A stretch of DNA of 64,000 nt from Spirosoma rigui (GCF_002067135.1 NZ_CP020105.1:5654001-5718000), one strand, 5' to 3'. Positions 17,313-27,615 are shown, counted from the stretch's first letter. Made by a program: numbers and translations. The notes: generated by a model from the sequence alone, not told the origin.

Positions 17313-19631
17313 GTGGTCGAAAATAATTATAGTTATCCGGACGCGAATAAGCCTGTTAATATGCGCTTATTTTTTTCCAAATACCTCCGCAACTGGTATT
17401 GGTTTGTGTTGGCTATTGGTCTGGCACTGGGTGGAGCCTACTGGTATCTCCGCAACTCTACGCCTATTTATCAGGTGAGAGCGGTTGTTCTCGTCAAAAA
17501 AGATAATAGCGGTGCTATTGGCGATAATATTGTCAATGCCGAAAAAGGACAACCCGCCGAAAAAAATATCGAGAACGAAATTGAAACACTGCAATCCAGA
17601 ACTCTGGTGCAGAAAGTTGTCGATAACCTGAACCTGACGGTAGCGTATTTCAAAAAGGGTAAAATCCACGAAAATGAGGAAATTTACCAAACGTCGCCAA
17701 TTAAGGTAACGGCGAAAGAATTGAATCCGCTGGCTTATCAGGGCCTTATGTCCATTCGTATCTTGGATAAAAACAAATACGAATTAATGGACGAGGAAGG
17801 GCAGCCAATTGCTCAATATATGTTCAATCGAGCAATTCAGAATGATTACGGCAATTTTACCGTTTCATTGATCGATTCGCTTTATAAACCCACGGAGAAC
17901 GTTGTCAAAGTAGCTTTTTACGATAACGATGATATTACCCAGCAATATCAGTCGGCGATTAAAGTTGTTTTGCAGAACCAGAAAAGTACAGTTCTCCAGC
18001 TGAGCATGGAAACACCCATTCCAGCCAAGGGTAAAGCTGTATTGCGGGAGCTGCTTAACCAGTACACTTCGTCGTCGGCATCGGCCCGAAACCAGGAAGC
18101 AGCAACGACGCTCAAGTTCATCGATGACCGGCTGAAACTGATTACGGGTGAACTTGGAAATGTTGAAAAAAACGTAGAATCCTACAAGAGTGATCAGGGC
18201 ATCACAGACCTTAGTGCCGAAGGCAATCTGTTCCTTGGCGCCGTTCGCGATAACGACGCCCGTCTGAACGACATTGGTATTCAGTTGCGGGTGCTGGATG
18301 GCGTGGAGAGCTACCTTAAGAGCAGTTCCAGCGGGGTAGCTCCGGCGACATCGATGGTCAACGACCCGGTTTTGTCAGGCCTGCTGGGCAAGCTCAGCGA
18401 ACTTGAAACCCAGGAGGAGAAATACAGCCAGACGACGCAGCCCGACAACCCGTACCGCAAAACGGTAACGGCGCAGATTGCCTCGACCAAGAGCGCCATC
18501 AAAGACTACGTAAAAAACCAGCGGCAAAACCTGGTCATTACCCAGAAGGGTCTCAACCAGCAAAATAATCGAATCAGTTCGTCCATGCGTACCATTCCGC
18601 GCAAGGAACGGGAGTACGTCAACATCAAGCGGCAGCAGGCCATCAAAGAGAGCCTGTACATTCTGCTGCTGCAGAAGAAAGAGGAAACGGCGATCTCGTA
18701 CGCGTCGAGCGTTATGAATATCCAGATTATGGATTATCCATACAGTTCGCCCTACCCCATCAAGCCCAACCGGAGCAGCATCTTCATGCTGGCGTTCTTC
18801 GCCGGTCTGTTGATTCCGGCGGGCCTCATCAGCGGCCGTAGCCTCCTGAACGACAAGGTACAGTCGCGCAAGGAGATTGAAACCGTAACGGGCATTCCCG
18901 TCTTCGGTGAGATCACCCGCAAACCAAAAGAGCTGAAAAACAACGTCATTGACCTGACAAATCATACGCTTATCTCGGAGCAGTTCAAGATTCTGCGGGC
19001 CAACATCCAGCATTCGTTCGGTCAGCGGGACGCGGGTGATGGGCAGGTTATCCTGATCACTTCGTCGGTCAGTGGTGAAGGCAAGAGCTTCGTGAGCCTC
19101 AATCTGGCGCTGAGCATGTCACTGCTCAACAAGAAAGCCATCGTGCTGGAACTGGATCTTCGCAAGCCACAGATCGTGCAGTACCTGGGCCAGCCGCAGT
19201 TCAGCAGCAAAGGTATTTCCACTTATCTCGCTGGCGAAGCGGACTATCCGGACCTGATTCAGCAAACGGATGCCCACCCGAACCTGTACTTCATTCCGAG
19301 TGGCCCTATCCCCCACAACCCGACCGAGTTGCTGTCGAATAGCCGGATCAAAGGGTTGCTGGATCAACTACGTCGCGAGTTCGATTACATCATTCTCGAT
19401 ACGCCACCGGTGAGTATGCTGGCCGACGCGGGTTTGCTGAGTGCCTACGCCGACACGGCGCTGTATGTGGTTCGCCACGAGTACACGCCCCGCAACTACA
19501 TGCGGCTACTGTCTGACCTGCGGGATAGCCACAAGTTCAAGTCACTGAACCTGATCGTTAACGCGGTCAACTACCCCAACAGCGAAGATTTTGGCTACGG
19601 GTACAACTATTCCAAGCGCAAGGCCTATTAA
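17313..19631 (+). CDS. Polysaccharide co-polymerase / tyrosine autokinase (Wzc-like)
   Basis: 772 residues from a GTG start; the ATG at 17361 is an alternative. It controls chain length and export together with the Wza channel. Wzz domain with a first membrane helix at about residues 28-47, a long periplasmic coiled-coil region (about 230-440), a second helix at about 488-506, then a cytoplasmic BY-kinase domain: Walker A SSVSGEGKSFVSLN (about 586-598), Walker A' VLELDLRKP and Walker B IILDTPP. The C-terminus is tyrosine-rich (DFGYGYNYSKRKAY), the expected autophosphorylation cluster. All parts are intact. Confidence 0.94.
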   Translation: MVENNYSYPDANKPVNMRLFFSKYLRNWYWFVLAIGLALGGAYWYLRNSTPIYQVRAVVLVKKDNSGAIGDNIVNAEKGQPAEKNIENEIETLQSRTLVQKVVDNLNLTVAYFKKGKIHENEEIYQTSPIKVTAKELNPLAYQGLMSIRILDKNKYELMDEEGQPIAQYMFNRAIQNDYGNFTVSLIDSLYKPTENVVKVAFYDNDDITQQYQSAIKVVLQNQKSTVLQLSMETPIPAKGKAVLRELLNQYTSSSASARNQEAATTLKFIDDRLKLITGELGNVEKNVESYKSDQGITDLSAEGNLFLGAVRDNDARLNDIGIQLRVLDGVESYLKSSSSGVAPATSMVNDPVLSGLLGKLSELETQEEKYSQTTQPDNPYRKTVTAQIASTKSAIKDYVKNQRQNLVITQKGLNQQNNRISSSMRTIPRKEREYVNIKRQQAIKESLYILLLQKKEETAISYASSVMNIQIMDYPYSSPYPIKPNRSSIFMLAFFAGLLIPAGLISGRSLLNDKVQSRKEIETVTGIPVFGEITRKPKELKNNVIDLTNHTLISEQFKILRANIQHSFGQRDAGDGQVILITSSVSGEGKSFVSLNLALSMSLLNKKAIVLELDLRKPQIVQYLGQPQFSSKGISTYLAGEADYPDLIQQTDAHPNLYFIPSGPIPHNPTELLSNSRIKGLLDQLRREFDYIILDTPPVSMLADAGLLSAYADTALYVVRHEYTPRNYMRLLSDLRDSHKFKSLNLIVNAVNYPNSEDFGYGYNYSKRKAY

Positions 19632-19684
19632 CCCTGCCCGATAAACGGTTATCGCTGCTCCTGTTCACCTAGCCTGTTACGACT

Positions 19685-20167
19685 ATGCCCTGGTTCGTTC
19701 TTTATACAAAATCTCGCAGTGAGAAGATGGTTGCGGAAAAACTGCGGGCAATGAATATAGAGGTGTACTGCCCGCTGATTAAGTCCCAGCGGCAGTGGTC
19801 CGACCGGACCAAGGTCGTGGAGGAGCCATTGTTTCGGTCCTATTGTTTCGTGCGCTTAAAAGAGCACGAGCGGTCGGTCGTTTTTGGCGTACCGGGGCTG
19901 GTACGGTACCTGTTCTGGCAGGGAAAACCCGCCATCGTGCGCGACACCGAAATCGATTCGATAAAATCCATGCTGAACGAGGTCGATCATCAGCTGATTC
20001 ACGCCCAGCCTTTGAGGGCCGGCGATTTGCTGACGATTAAATCAGGGGTCTTTCAGGACTCGGTAGGTACGATCGTTCGACAGGATGGAAAAATTGTCAC
20101 GGTGATGCTGGAGTCGATGCAACTGGTCCTTAAAGTGGACTTGGCAACGACATCGGTGCTGAGCTAA
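19685..20167 (+). CDS. UpxY/RfaH-like NusG-family transcription antiterminator
   Basis: 160 residues. NusG-like N-terminal domain (WFVLYTKSRSEKMVAEKLRA, then EEPLFRSYCFVRL) and a C-terminal KOW-type domain (GDLLTIKSGVFQDSVGTIV). In Bacteroides, UpxY proteins of this size are encoded at the head of capsule operons and prevent premature termination of that operon. Here the gene is fourth, after the initiating transferase, wza and wzc, so the first three genes must be transcribed before it is made. Terminator-like hairpins occur later in the locus and are natural targets. It is clearly a specialised paralogue, since no ribosomal or secE neighbours are present. Confidence 0.9.
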   Translation: MPWFVLYTKSRSEKMVAEKLRAMNIEVYCPLIKSQRQWSDRTKVVEEPLFRSYCFVRLKEHERSVVFGVPGLVRYLFWQGKPAIVRDTEIDSIKSMLNEVDHQLIHAQPLRAGDLLTIKSGVFQDSVGTIVRQDGKIVTVMLESMQLVLKVDLATTSVLS

Positions 20168-20306
20168 GCATACCAACAGCCCCGTGATACGCTATATTTT
20201 TTTGCCCGCTTAGGTTCCGTTATGGGACTGAAAGGGCGGAGCCGTACCAGAACCCCCTGCGGTCAGGGCAGTCGGGTATGCCGCCGGGCACACGTAACGA
20301 ACCTTT

Positions 20307-21608
20307 ATGAAAGCAGTTATTGCACAGTTCACCAACAAACCCGCCTACGAAAAGGCACTACACTGGGCCAAGCTTATTTCAGTTACTGGAGCAGCCCAGG
20401 TTATTGTTCAGGCCGTGGGGTTTGCGAGTGGTATCCTGGTGATTCGGTTGCTTCCCACGCAGGAGTACGCCCTCTATACCCTGGCCAACACGATGCTGGG
20501 AACCATGACCGTACTGGCCGACGGGGGCATTGCCACCGGCGTTATGGCGCAGGGTGGCAAAGTGTGGCAGGACCGAACCAAACTCGGTGAGGTGCTGGTG
20601 ACGGGTTTTGACCTACGGAAGAAATTTGCGGTGGGTAGTCTGGCGCTGGCTATTCCGGTACTGCTTTACCTGTTGCACCATCACAATGCTGACTGGAAAA
20701 CGTCGATCCTGATCGTGCTGGCGTTGATACCGGCTTTCTTCACGGCGCTGTCGGGAACGTTGCTGGAAATTGCGCCCAAGTTACAGCAGCGGGTGGTACC
20801 GCTTCAGAAAATTCAGATTGGTGTAGCCCTGAGCCGGCTCGCGCTGCTCAGCGTCAGCATTTTCGCGCTGCCGTTTACGTTCATTGCCATTCTATCGGCG
20901 GGGCTGCCACAGATCTGGGCCAACCGGAAAATCCGGAAAATATCGTCGGAATACGCCGATAACACCCAGCCCGTCAACCTGGAGGTTCGGAAAGAGATTC
21001 TGTCGATGGTAAAGCGGCTACTGCCCCTCGACATTTATTACTGCGTATCGGGTCAGCTCACGATCTGGCTCATTTCCATCTACGGGTCCACGGCCGGTGT
21101 AGCGCAGGCCGGGGCGCTGGGTCGGCTACCGGTAGCATTGACTCTGTTTACGGTATTGGTCGGCTCGCTCGTGCTGCCCCGGTTCAGCCGCATAGCAGGT
21201 GAGCGGACGGTCGTACTAAAGCAGTACATAAGCATTCAGGTTGGCCTGCTGCTGTTGTCAGTAGCCATTGTTGGTGCCGTAGCGCTGTTTTCCAATCAGA
21301 TTCTGTATGTGCTGGGGCCGCAGTACCTGGGCCTGGACAGCGAGCTGATCGTGATGATGGCAGGTAGCGTAATCGGGTTCATGGCAGCTTCATCGCTGTT
21401 CCTTTGCACCTGCCGGGGTTGGGTGATGAATCCCATCATCTCGATTCTGGTCAGCATCGGCGCGGTCGTGGTTGGTCTGATGATCATCGACGTTACAACG
21501 CTCAAGGGCATTTTCTGGCTGAACATTTTCACCAGCATCGTGCAGTTGAGCATGAATGTCATTTACGGATTGTCGCGCATTCTGAAACTCCGGACCAGCG
21601 CCAGTTAG
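20307..21608 (+). CDS. Polysaccharide flippase (Wzx-like, MOP superfamily)
   Basis: 433 residues, predominantly hydrophobic with about 12 membrane helices. It begins in the family manner (GAAQVIVQAVGFASGILVIR, then LPTQEYALYTLANTMLG). MOP-superfamily flippases move lipid-linked repeat units across the inner membrane. The start is the ATG at 20307; the 139-base gap before it holds no gene. Together with the Wzy-like gene downstream this marks a Wzx/Wzy-dependent pathway. Substrate specificity cannot be told. Confidence 0.88.
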   Translation: MKAVIAQFTNKPAYEKALHWAKLISVTGAAQVIVQAVGFASGILVIRLLPTQEYALYTLANTMLGTMTVLADGGIATGVMAQGGKVWQDRTKLGEVLVTGFDLRKKFAVGSLALAIPVLLYLLHHHNADWKTSILIVLALIPAFFTALSGTLLEIAPKLQQRVVPLQKIQIGVALSRLALLSVSIFALPFTFIAILSAGLPQIWANRKIRKISSEYADNTQPVNLEVRKEILSMVKRLLPLDIYYCVSGQLTIWLISIYGSTAGVAQAGALGRLPVALTLFTVLVGSLVLPRFSRIAGERTVVLKQYISIQVGLLLLSVAIVGAVALFSNQILYVLGPQYLGLDSELIVMMAGSVIGFMAASSLFLCTCRGWVMNPIISILVSIGAVVVGLMIIDVTTLKGIFWLNIFTSIVQLSMNVIYGLSRILKLRTSAS

Positions 21609-21668
21609 CAACGGCCCCGATGTCCGGCGTTGTTTTTCATTGATTCACGACATTCAAGTTCACCAGGC

Positions 21669-22712
21669 ATGGTAAAGATTCTGTTGATTACCCATCGTTA
21701 CTACCCGGATATTGGCGGGATTGAGTCCGTCTCGGCCATGCTGAGCGACTCATTTCATCGCGCCGGGTATGACGTACGGGTAATAACGTGGACGGTCGAG
21801 ACAGGCACAAAGTCGTTTCCTTACGAAATCGTCCGCAACCCAACGCTCGGGCAGATCATCGCACAGCTGAAATGGGCCGATGTGGTGTTCGAGAACAACC
21901 CAAGTCTACGTATGTCGTGGCCGAATCTGGTGATCAACAAACCGCATGTTACCGCCCTGCACACGTGGATATCCCGGCCCACCGGCGAAAAAGGGCTGGT
22001 TGATCACCTAAAGCTATCCTTGCTGGACCGCAGTGATATTGTGACGGCTTGTAGTACAGCGATGAAGGAGCATTGCTACCCGAAAGCAGTAGTCGTCACC
22101 AATCCGTATGACGACAAGACCTTCCGCCGAATTGACACCATCAAACGTACCAAAGACCTCGTCTTTCTGGGCCGGCTGGTGTCCGACAAGGGCGCAACGA
22201 TTCTGGTACAGGCGTTTAACCAGCTCCTGACCGACGAACGCCGGCGGGGAACGGCCGCCATCCGGACGCTGACCATCATTGGCGACGGTCCAGAACGGGC
22301 TCAGCTCGAAGCCGACGTAGCCCGGTTTGGTATCAGCGACCAGGTGACGTTCACCGGAAGCCTGCGCGACGAAGCCCTGACGGAGGAACTTAACCGGCAC
22401 CGTATCATGGTCATCCCTTCGCTCTGGCAGGAGCCGTTCGGGGTGGTGGCGCTGGAAGGGATGGCCTGCGGGTGTATCCCCATCGTGTCGAAGGTAGGTG
22501 GATTGCCCGATGCCATCGGCAATGCAGGCCTGACTTTCACCAAGGGCGATGTCAGTTCGCTGGTCGACGCCATCTACAGCATTGCCGATAACCCGTCGTT
22601 CGAAGAAGAGCTTCGGCGGCTGGCCGTCGATCACCTGGCCGCCCATCATCAGGATGTGATAGCCGGAAAGTACCTGGCCCTGGTTAACAAGGCCCTCCGC
22701 GCAAATGCATAA
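21669..22712 (+). CDS. Glycosyltransferase family 4
   Basis: 347 residues from the ATG at 21669, where the family N-terminus (MVKILLITHRYYPDIGGIES) begins; an upstream TTG would add 13 unrelated residues. The GT-B fold C-terminal half has DLVFLGRLVSDKGATILVQA and the donor-site EX7E block (PSLWQEPFGVVALEGMACG). It would add one sugar to the lipid-linked repeat unit on the cytoplasmic face. Donor and acceptor unknown. It is followed by an imperfect hairpin at 22715-22747. Confidence 0.9.
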   Translation: MVKILLITHRYYPDIGGIESVSAMLSDSFHRAGYDVRVITWTVETGTKSFPYEIVRNPTLGQIIAQLKWADVVFENNPSLRMSWPNLVINKPHVTALHTWISRPTGEKGLVDHLKLSLLDRSDIVTACSTAMKEHCYPKAVVVTNPYDDKTFRRIDTIKRTKDLVFLGRLVSDKGATILVQAFNQLLTDERRRGTAAIRTLTIIGDGPERAQLEADVARFGISDQVTFTGSLRDEALTEELNRHRIMVIPSLWQEPFGVVALEGMACGCIPIVSKVGGLPDAIGNAGLTFTKGDVSSLVDAIYSIADNPSFEEELRRLAVDHLAAHHQDVIAGKYLALVNKALRANA

Positions 22713-22714
22713 CC

Positions 22715-22747
22715 CCCTCCCTGGCGCGCTCCGGCGGCCAGACAGGG
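22715..22747 (+). terminator. Imperfect terminator-like hairpin inside the exopolysaccharide locus
   Basis: CCCTCCCTGGC (22715-22725) can pair with GCCAGACAGGG (22737-22747) with two mismatches; CTAAACTTTTA follows. Weak, but placed between two co-directional genes. Confidence 0.3.
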
Positions 22748-22770
22748 CCTAAACTTTTATAGTGACAGTG

Positions 22771-23727
22771 ATGAACGTTTCAATTTTAATACCCACCTAC
22801 AAACGGCCCGACCTGATTGTTCACGCAATCAACTCCTGCCTTGAGCAGACCTATGCGCCGTATGAAATCGTTATCGGCGACGACTCGCCTGATGACGTGA
22901 CTGCGGATGTGGTTGCCGAAATTCAGCGGACATCGGCCATCACGATTCGATACATTCACAACAAGCCATCACTCAAGCAGGCGGCTAATGTAAACATGCT
23001 GTTCAATGCTGCAACCGGCGATAAGGTCATGCTGCTTCACGACGATGACATGCTGATGCCTAACTCGCTGGACATACTGGTGAACACTTTCAGGGAGCAT
23101 CCCGGCATCCAGGTGGCATATGGCAAACAGTACATCATCAATGAGAACGGAGTTATTGACCACGCATCGTCGGAGTCGTTCAACCGCGATTTCTACCGCG
23201 AAACGAAGTACGCCGGCGACGTTCTAACACCTTTCGAAGCCGGTCTGGGGCAACAGTTCCCGAACAACGGCTACCTGATTGACGCGGACATTGTCAAAAA
23301 AATCCAGTGGACGAACGACGCGGGCGACGCCTGCGACTACGACTTCGGCTACCGGGTGGGCGTGGCTGGCTACAAGATGTACTTCGTCGACGAATACCTC
23401 GGCAAGTATCGCTTGTCCGACAATTCGATTTCGCTTTTGAAAGAGAACGACGCAGCCTACCAGGCGTTCCGGATCATTAACAACAGTACCCCTACCAGTC
23501 CGATGGCGCGCGAAATCCGGGCCCGGCGGCTGAAAGAACGCGCACCTATTGCTATTACCGGTGCCGTGAACATGGGCAAACGCAAAGAGGCTATGTCCAT
23601 CCTGTTCAGCGAATGGTACCGGAGCAAGCTACTCAGCCTGAGAGGGATCAAACGGCTGCTGTATATCCTGTTCTATGTCAATCCGAATCAGTTGACAAAG
23701 CGGGTTTCCAGTCCGAAGAGCCATTGA
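22771..23727 (+). CDS. Glycosyltransferase family 2
   Basis: 318 residues from the ATG at 22771 (a GTG 9 bases upstream is possible). GT-A fold: VSILIPTYKRPDLIVHAI at the start, the first aspartate pair in IGDDSPDD, and the metal-binding DxD region LLHDDDML at about residue 92. The C-terminal third is less typical and ends in basic residues. It would add a sugar to the growing repeat unit. It overlaps nothing; the next start codon is 50 bases downstream. Confidence 0.9.
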   Translation: MNVSILIPTYKRPDLIVHAINSCLEQTYAPYEIVIGDDSPDDVTADVVAEIQRTSAITIRYIHNKPSLKQAANVNMLFNAATGDKVMLLHDDDMLMPNSLDILVNTFREHPGIQVAYGKQYIINENGVIDHASSESFNRDFYRETKYAGDVLTPFEAGLGQQFPNNGYLIDADIVKKIQWTNDAGDACDYDFGYRVGVAGYKMYFVDEYLGKYRLSDNSISLLKENDAAYQAFRIINNSTPTSPMAREIRARRLKERAPIAITGAVNMGKRKEAMSILFSEWYRSKLLSLRGIKRLLYILFYVNPNQLTKRVSSPKSH

Positions 23728-23777
23728 GTACCAGCCTTTTTTTCAGTAAACCGATCTACCAAAAACCAGTTGTCTCT

Positions 23778-25061
23778 ATGAACGTTGTGCTTACGCATCC
23801 TACCGGCAATGCCAATGTGCGCGCGGTTCTGGCCGCTCTGGTCAAGGCAGGCGCACTGGCCGAATTCGATACGACGCTGGCCACCGATCCAACGGCGGGC
23901 TGGCTGAAACTGCTGCCTGGCAGCGTACGGAATGAACTGCTCCGGCGGACATTTCCCGCTCCACTCGACAAGATACAGACACACCCCTTCCGGGAAGTGG
24001 CCCGCATCGCCCTGCCCAAACTTGGTTTCAAACAACTCGTCCGGCACGAACAGGGCTGGGCCAGTATCGACGCCGTTTATCAGGAATTTGATCGGCTCAC
24101 GGCCCGGCGGCTTCCCAAACTCGCGGGTCAGGAAAAAGTAACGGCGGTTTATGCTTATGAAGACGGGGCGCTGAGCACCTTCAAACAGGCCAAAAAACTT
24201 GGACTCACCTGTGTTTATGATCTTCCCATTGCCTACTGGGAACTGGGGCGCAAGCTGATGTTTGAAGAGGCCGACCGACTACCCGCCTGGGCAGCTACGC
24301 TCGGGGGTGGTATTCAGGATTCGGCGGCCAAGCTGGAACGCAAAACGCAGGAACTGGAACTGGCCGATATTGTCGTTGGGCCCGGCTCGTTCGTGATGGA
24401 TTCCATCCCGGCCTGGGCCTCGGACAAGCAGACAGTCATGGCACCCTTCGGATCGCCAATCACAACCGCCCCCCGGCGGACGCTAGCCAGCACGACCAAC
24501 CGACCGCTGCGGGTACTGTTCGTTGGCTCCATGGGCCAACGGAAAGGACTGGGTGATCTGTTTGAAGCCGTAAAGCTGCTCAACCGGCCCGACCTGGAAC
24601 TCGTTGTTATGGGTTCGCCCCTGGCACCGATGGACTTTTACCGGTCGCAGTTAGCCAGCTTCACGTATGAAGCGGGCCGGCCGCACGACCAGGTACTGGC
24701 GCTCATGCGCTCCTGCGACGTATTCTGCCTGCCATCCATTGTCGAAGGCCGTGCACTGGTGATGCAGGAAGCCATGAGTCAAGGGTTACCGGTGATCATT
24801 ACGCCGAACACGGGCGGGGCCGACCTGGTGCAGGAAGGCAAAACCGGCTTTCTGGTTCCCATCCGGTCGCCGGAAGCGATTGCCGAAAAGCTGGCGTGGT
24901 TCCTCGACAACCGGAACCGCATTGCCGACATGGGCAATCTGGCACAGGCGCACGCCGAAACATACACCTGGAATGGCTATGGCCAGACGGTAGTCGACGC
25001 GCTGCGTGCCTTTCATCAAAAGCAGGATAAGCCTCAACGTATGGCTGTCCAACCATCTTAA
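23778..25061 (+). CDS. Glycosyltransferase family 4
   Basis: 427 residues from the ATG at 23778, where MNVVLTHPTGNANVRAVLAA begins; the frame is open 165 bases further upstream but runs into the previous gene. The C-terminal GT-B domain has LRVLFVGSMGQRKGLGDLFE and the donor site PSIVEGRALVMQEAMSQGLP, then ITPNTGGADLV. The N-terminal half contains an unusually long helical section (about 60-230). Donor unknown. It lies 9 bases before the Wzy-like gene, so translation is probably coupled. Confidence 0.88.
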   Translation: MNVVLTHPTGNANVRAVLAALVKAGALAEFDTTLATDPTAGWLKLLPGSVRNELLRRTFPAPLDKIQTHPFREVARIALPKLGFKQLVRHEQGWASIDAVYQEFDRLTARRLPKLAGQEKVTAVYAYEDGALSTFKQAKKLGLTCVYDLPIAYWELGRKLMFEEADRLPAWAATLGGGIQDSAAKLERKTQELELADIVVGPGSFVMDSIPAWASDKQTVMAPFGSPITTAPRRTLASTTNRPLRVLFVGSMGQRKGLGDLFEAVKLLNRPDLELVVMGSPLAPMDFYRSQLASFTYEAGRPHDQVLALMRSCDVFCLPSIVEGRALVMQEAMSQGLPVIITPNTGGADLVQEGKTGFLVPIRSPEAIAEKLAWFLDNRNRIADMGNLAQAHAETYTWNGYGQTVVDALRAFHQKQDKPQRMAVQPS

Positions 25062-25070
25062 TAGACTCAA

Positions 25071-26447
25071 ATGTCAGTGACAAACTTTCCCGCACAGGCA
25101 GCCTACGACCGGCCGGTAACCATCCCGCTCCGTCGGCAGCCCGCGCCCGAACCAGCCGATCCCAATCGCTGGCTAAAGCGGGGGATATGGCTGTATTTCT
25201 GGCTGCTTATTCTCGAAGGCGGGCTACGTAAGTGGGTATTACCGGGTCTGGCCACGCCCCTACTCATCGTGCGTGACCCCATTGCGATCGCGCTGATCTT
25301 TATGGCCTGGAAGAGCGGCCAGCTTCGGCTCAATGTCTACATGATAGGCATGGTACTGCTCGGTATTCTTGGCATTTACACCGCTATTATTTTCGGCCAC
25401 GGTAATATGACTGTAGCGCTATTTGGCGCGCGTATCCTGCTGTTTCACTTCCCCCTGATGTTCATCATCGGGGATATTTTCGACCGGGAAGACGTCATCA
25501 AACTGGGAAAGGTTACGGTTTACATCTCCATTCCCATGGCCATTCTCATTGCCCTCCAGTTCTACAGCCCGCAGTCGGCCTTTGTGAACCGGGGCGTCGG
25601 GGGCGACATGGCCGGGGCGGGTTTCGACGGGGCTATGGGTTATTTCCGGCCACCAGGAACCTTTTCGTTTACCAACGGACTCCACCTCTTTTTCGGGTTC
25701 GCGGGCATTTTCATCTTTTACTTCTGGCTCGAGTCGGCGGGCATCAACCGGCTGATTCTGCTGGCAGCAACGGCGGGCCTGGCCTCGGCCATTCCGTTTT
25801 CCATCAGCCGTAGTCTGTTGCTATTCGTTGCCATTGACTTTTTCTTCGTTGCCATTGCCATCGTCCGTAACCCCCGCTATGTAGGGCGGCTAGTGGCGTT
25901 TCTGATCGTGGCCCTCATCGGAGTGGCGGCTTTGAGCCAGGTTAGCGTCCTGCAAACGCCCATCGAAGCTTTCACCTCCCGGTTCGAGAGCGCGAGTGGT
26001 GTAGAAGGCGGACTCTCCGGCTCGCTGGGCGATCGCTGGTTGGGTGGCCTGTTTGGCGCGGTCGGTGATGCATTCGACCAACCCTTCTGGGGGCATGGAC
26101 TCGGCATGGGTACCAACGCCGGCAGTACGTTGCTCACGGGCGGTTCCAAATCCTTCCTGATCGCCGAGGGCGAATGGGGGCGGGTTATTGGCGAGATGGG
26201 GCCGCTTATGGGGCTTACCCTGATTTTACTGCGGGTGATCCTGAGCCTGAAATTCGTGGCAATTGGCTATCAAAAACTCGTAGCGGGCAACTTCCTGCCC
26301 TGGGTGTTGATTGGCTACCTGCTCATGATGGTACCGCAGGCGCAGTGGGCACAGCCTACCGCGCTGGGTTTCAGCACCCTGATAGGCGGGCTATTTATGG
26401 CGTCACTTCGCCAACCGAAGCCCAAACCAGTACTCAACAACCAGTAA
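25071..26447 (+). CDS. O-antigen ligase/polymerase-like membrane protein (Wzy candidate)
   Basis: 458 residues with about 10-12 hydrophobic segments after a hydrophilic N-terminus of some 35 residues. The pattern (ILEGGLRKWVLPGLATPLLI near the start, a large loop at about 290-350 with FWGHGLGMGTNAG) resembles the Wzy/O-antigen ligase group of exopolysaccharide loci in Bacteroidota. It is the only candidate polymerase in the locus, which fits a Wzx/Wzy pathway. Sequence conservation in this group is low, so the role rests largely on topology and context. Confidence 0.75.
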   Translation: MSVTNFPAQAAYDRPVTIPLRRQPAPEPADPNRWLKRGIWLYFWLLILEGGLRKWVLPGLATPLLIVRDPIAIALIFMAWKSGQLRLNVYMIGMVLLGILGIYTAIIFGHGNMTVALFGARILLFHFPLMFIIGDIFDREDVIKLGKVTVYISIPMAILIALQFYSPQSAFVNRGVGGDMAGAGFDGAMGYFRPPGTFSFTNGLHLFFGFAGIFIFYFWLESAGINRLILLAATAGLASAIPFSISRSLLLFVAIDFFFVAIAIVRNPRYVGRLVAFLIVALIGVAALSQVSVLQTPIEAFTSRFESASGVEGGLSGSLGDRWLGGLFGAVGDAFDQPFWGHGLGMGTNAGSTLLTGGSKSFLIAEGEWGRVIGEMGPLMGLTLILLRVILSLKFVAIGYQKLVAGNFLPWVLIGYLLMMVPQAQWAQPTALGFSTLIGGLFMASLRQPKPKPVLNNQ

Positions 26448-26455
26448 CACATACT

Positions 26456-27613
26456 ATGAAGCGCGTCGTTTTAATCGGAAATTATCCGCCAGACAAACAA
26501 GAGAGCATGGAGCGCTTTGCGCAGATGCTCTACGCGGGGTTTCGGTCCGTGGGCGTCGACGCCGAGATCTGGCGTCCTGCCGTTGTACTGGGTAAGTGGG
26601 CTAAATCGACCGATTCGGGTCTGGGCAAATGGATCGGGTATATCGACAAGTGGATTTTGTTTCCGCTGCTGCTGCGGTGGCGCCTGACGGCCCGCCATAA
26701 CGCGTATGCAGAGGTACGGTTCCACATCTGCGACCACTCCAATGCGCCTTATCTGGGTCACCTCCCCCTCGATCAAACGGGTATTACGTGTCACGATGTG
26801 CTGGCTATTCGCGGAGCGCTCGGGTATGAAGATGCGTACTGCCCCGCGTCGAGCTTCGGTAAGATTCTGCAGCAGTGGATTTTGCACCACTTGAGCCGGG
26901 CCAAAATACTGGCTACCGTATCAAAGTTCACGCTGACGCAGTTGCAGGAACTGGCACCGGGTCACCCAACGCCGGATCAGGACTGGCGGGTTATTTATAA
27001 CGCCTTCAACAACGATTTCCGACCCATGCCAGACGATGAAGCCCGGACGTTGCTGCACGAGAAAGGCATCAACCTGGGCGAGTCGTTCATCCTGCACGTG
27101 GGTTCCGGGATGGCGCGCAAGAACCGCCGGATGCTGCTGGATATGGTTGCCGTCCTTGGCAACCGCTGGACCGGCTCAATCTGCTACGCGGGTCATACCG
27201 TAGACAGCGAGCTACTGGCCCTGGCCCAGTCGCTGGGCCTACAAGACCGGCTGGTGTCGGTCACCGGACCCGACCATGAGACGCTGGTGGCACTTTACAG
27301 TACCTGCACCGCGTTTATCTTTCCGTCGTTTTCGGAAGGCTTCGGCTGGCCGCTCATTGAAGCCCAGGCCTGCGGTGCCCCTGTCATTACCAGTACCATC
27401 GAGCCCATGCCGGAAGTGAGTGGCGGTGCTGCCCTGTACGCCAGCCCGACCGAGCCGCTGGCATTCGCCAAAGCGCTACTCAGCCTGCAGGACGAAACGA
27501 TCCGCTCCGGTTTTGTACGGTGGGGTTTTGAGAATGCGGCCAAGTTTGAACCCGAACGGATCATGAACCAGTACCTCGCCATTCACGACCTGGAGCCGAT
27601 CCCTGTTAGCTGA
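26456..27613 (+). CDS. Glycosyltransferase family 4 (mannosyltransferase-like)
   Basis: 385 residues from the ATG at 26456, where MKRVVLIGNYPPDKQESMER starts 8 bases after the Wzy-like gene; longer frames overlap that gene. GT-B fold with FILHVGSGMARKNRRMLLDM and the donor site FPSFSEGFGWPLIEAQACG, then MPEVSGGAALY, as in WbaZ/MtfB-type mannosyltransferases. The sugar is not certain. Ends 2 bases before the next start codon. Confidence 0.9.
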   Translation: MKRVVLIGNYPPDKQESMERFAQMLYAGFRSVGVDAEIWRPAVVLGKWAKSTDSGLGKWIGYIDKWILFPLLLRWRLTARHNAYAEVRFHICDHSNAPYLGHLPLDQTGITCHDVLAIRGALGYEDAYCPASSFGKILQQWILHHLSRAKILATVSKFTLTQLQELAPGHPTPDQDWRVIYNAFNNDFRPMPDDEARTLLHEKGINLGESFILHVGSGMARKNRRMLLDMVAVLGNRWTGSICYAGHTVDSELLALAQSLGLQDRLVSVTGPDHETLVALYSTCTAFIFPSFSEGFGWPLIEAQACGAPVITSTIEPMPEVSGGAALYASPTEPLAFAKALLSLQDETIRSGFVRWGFENAAKFEPERIMNQYLAIHDLEPIPVS

Positions 27614-27615
27614 TT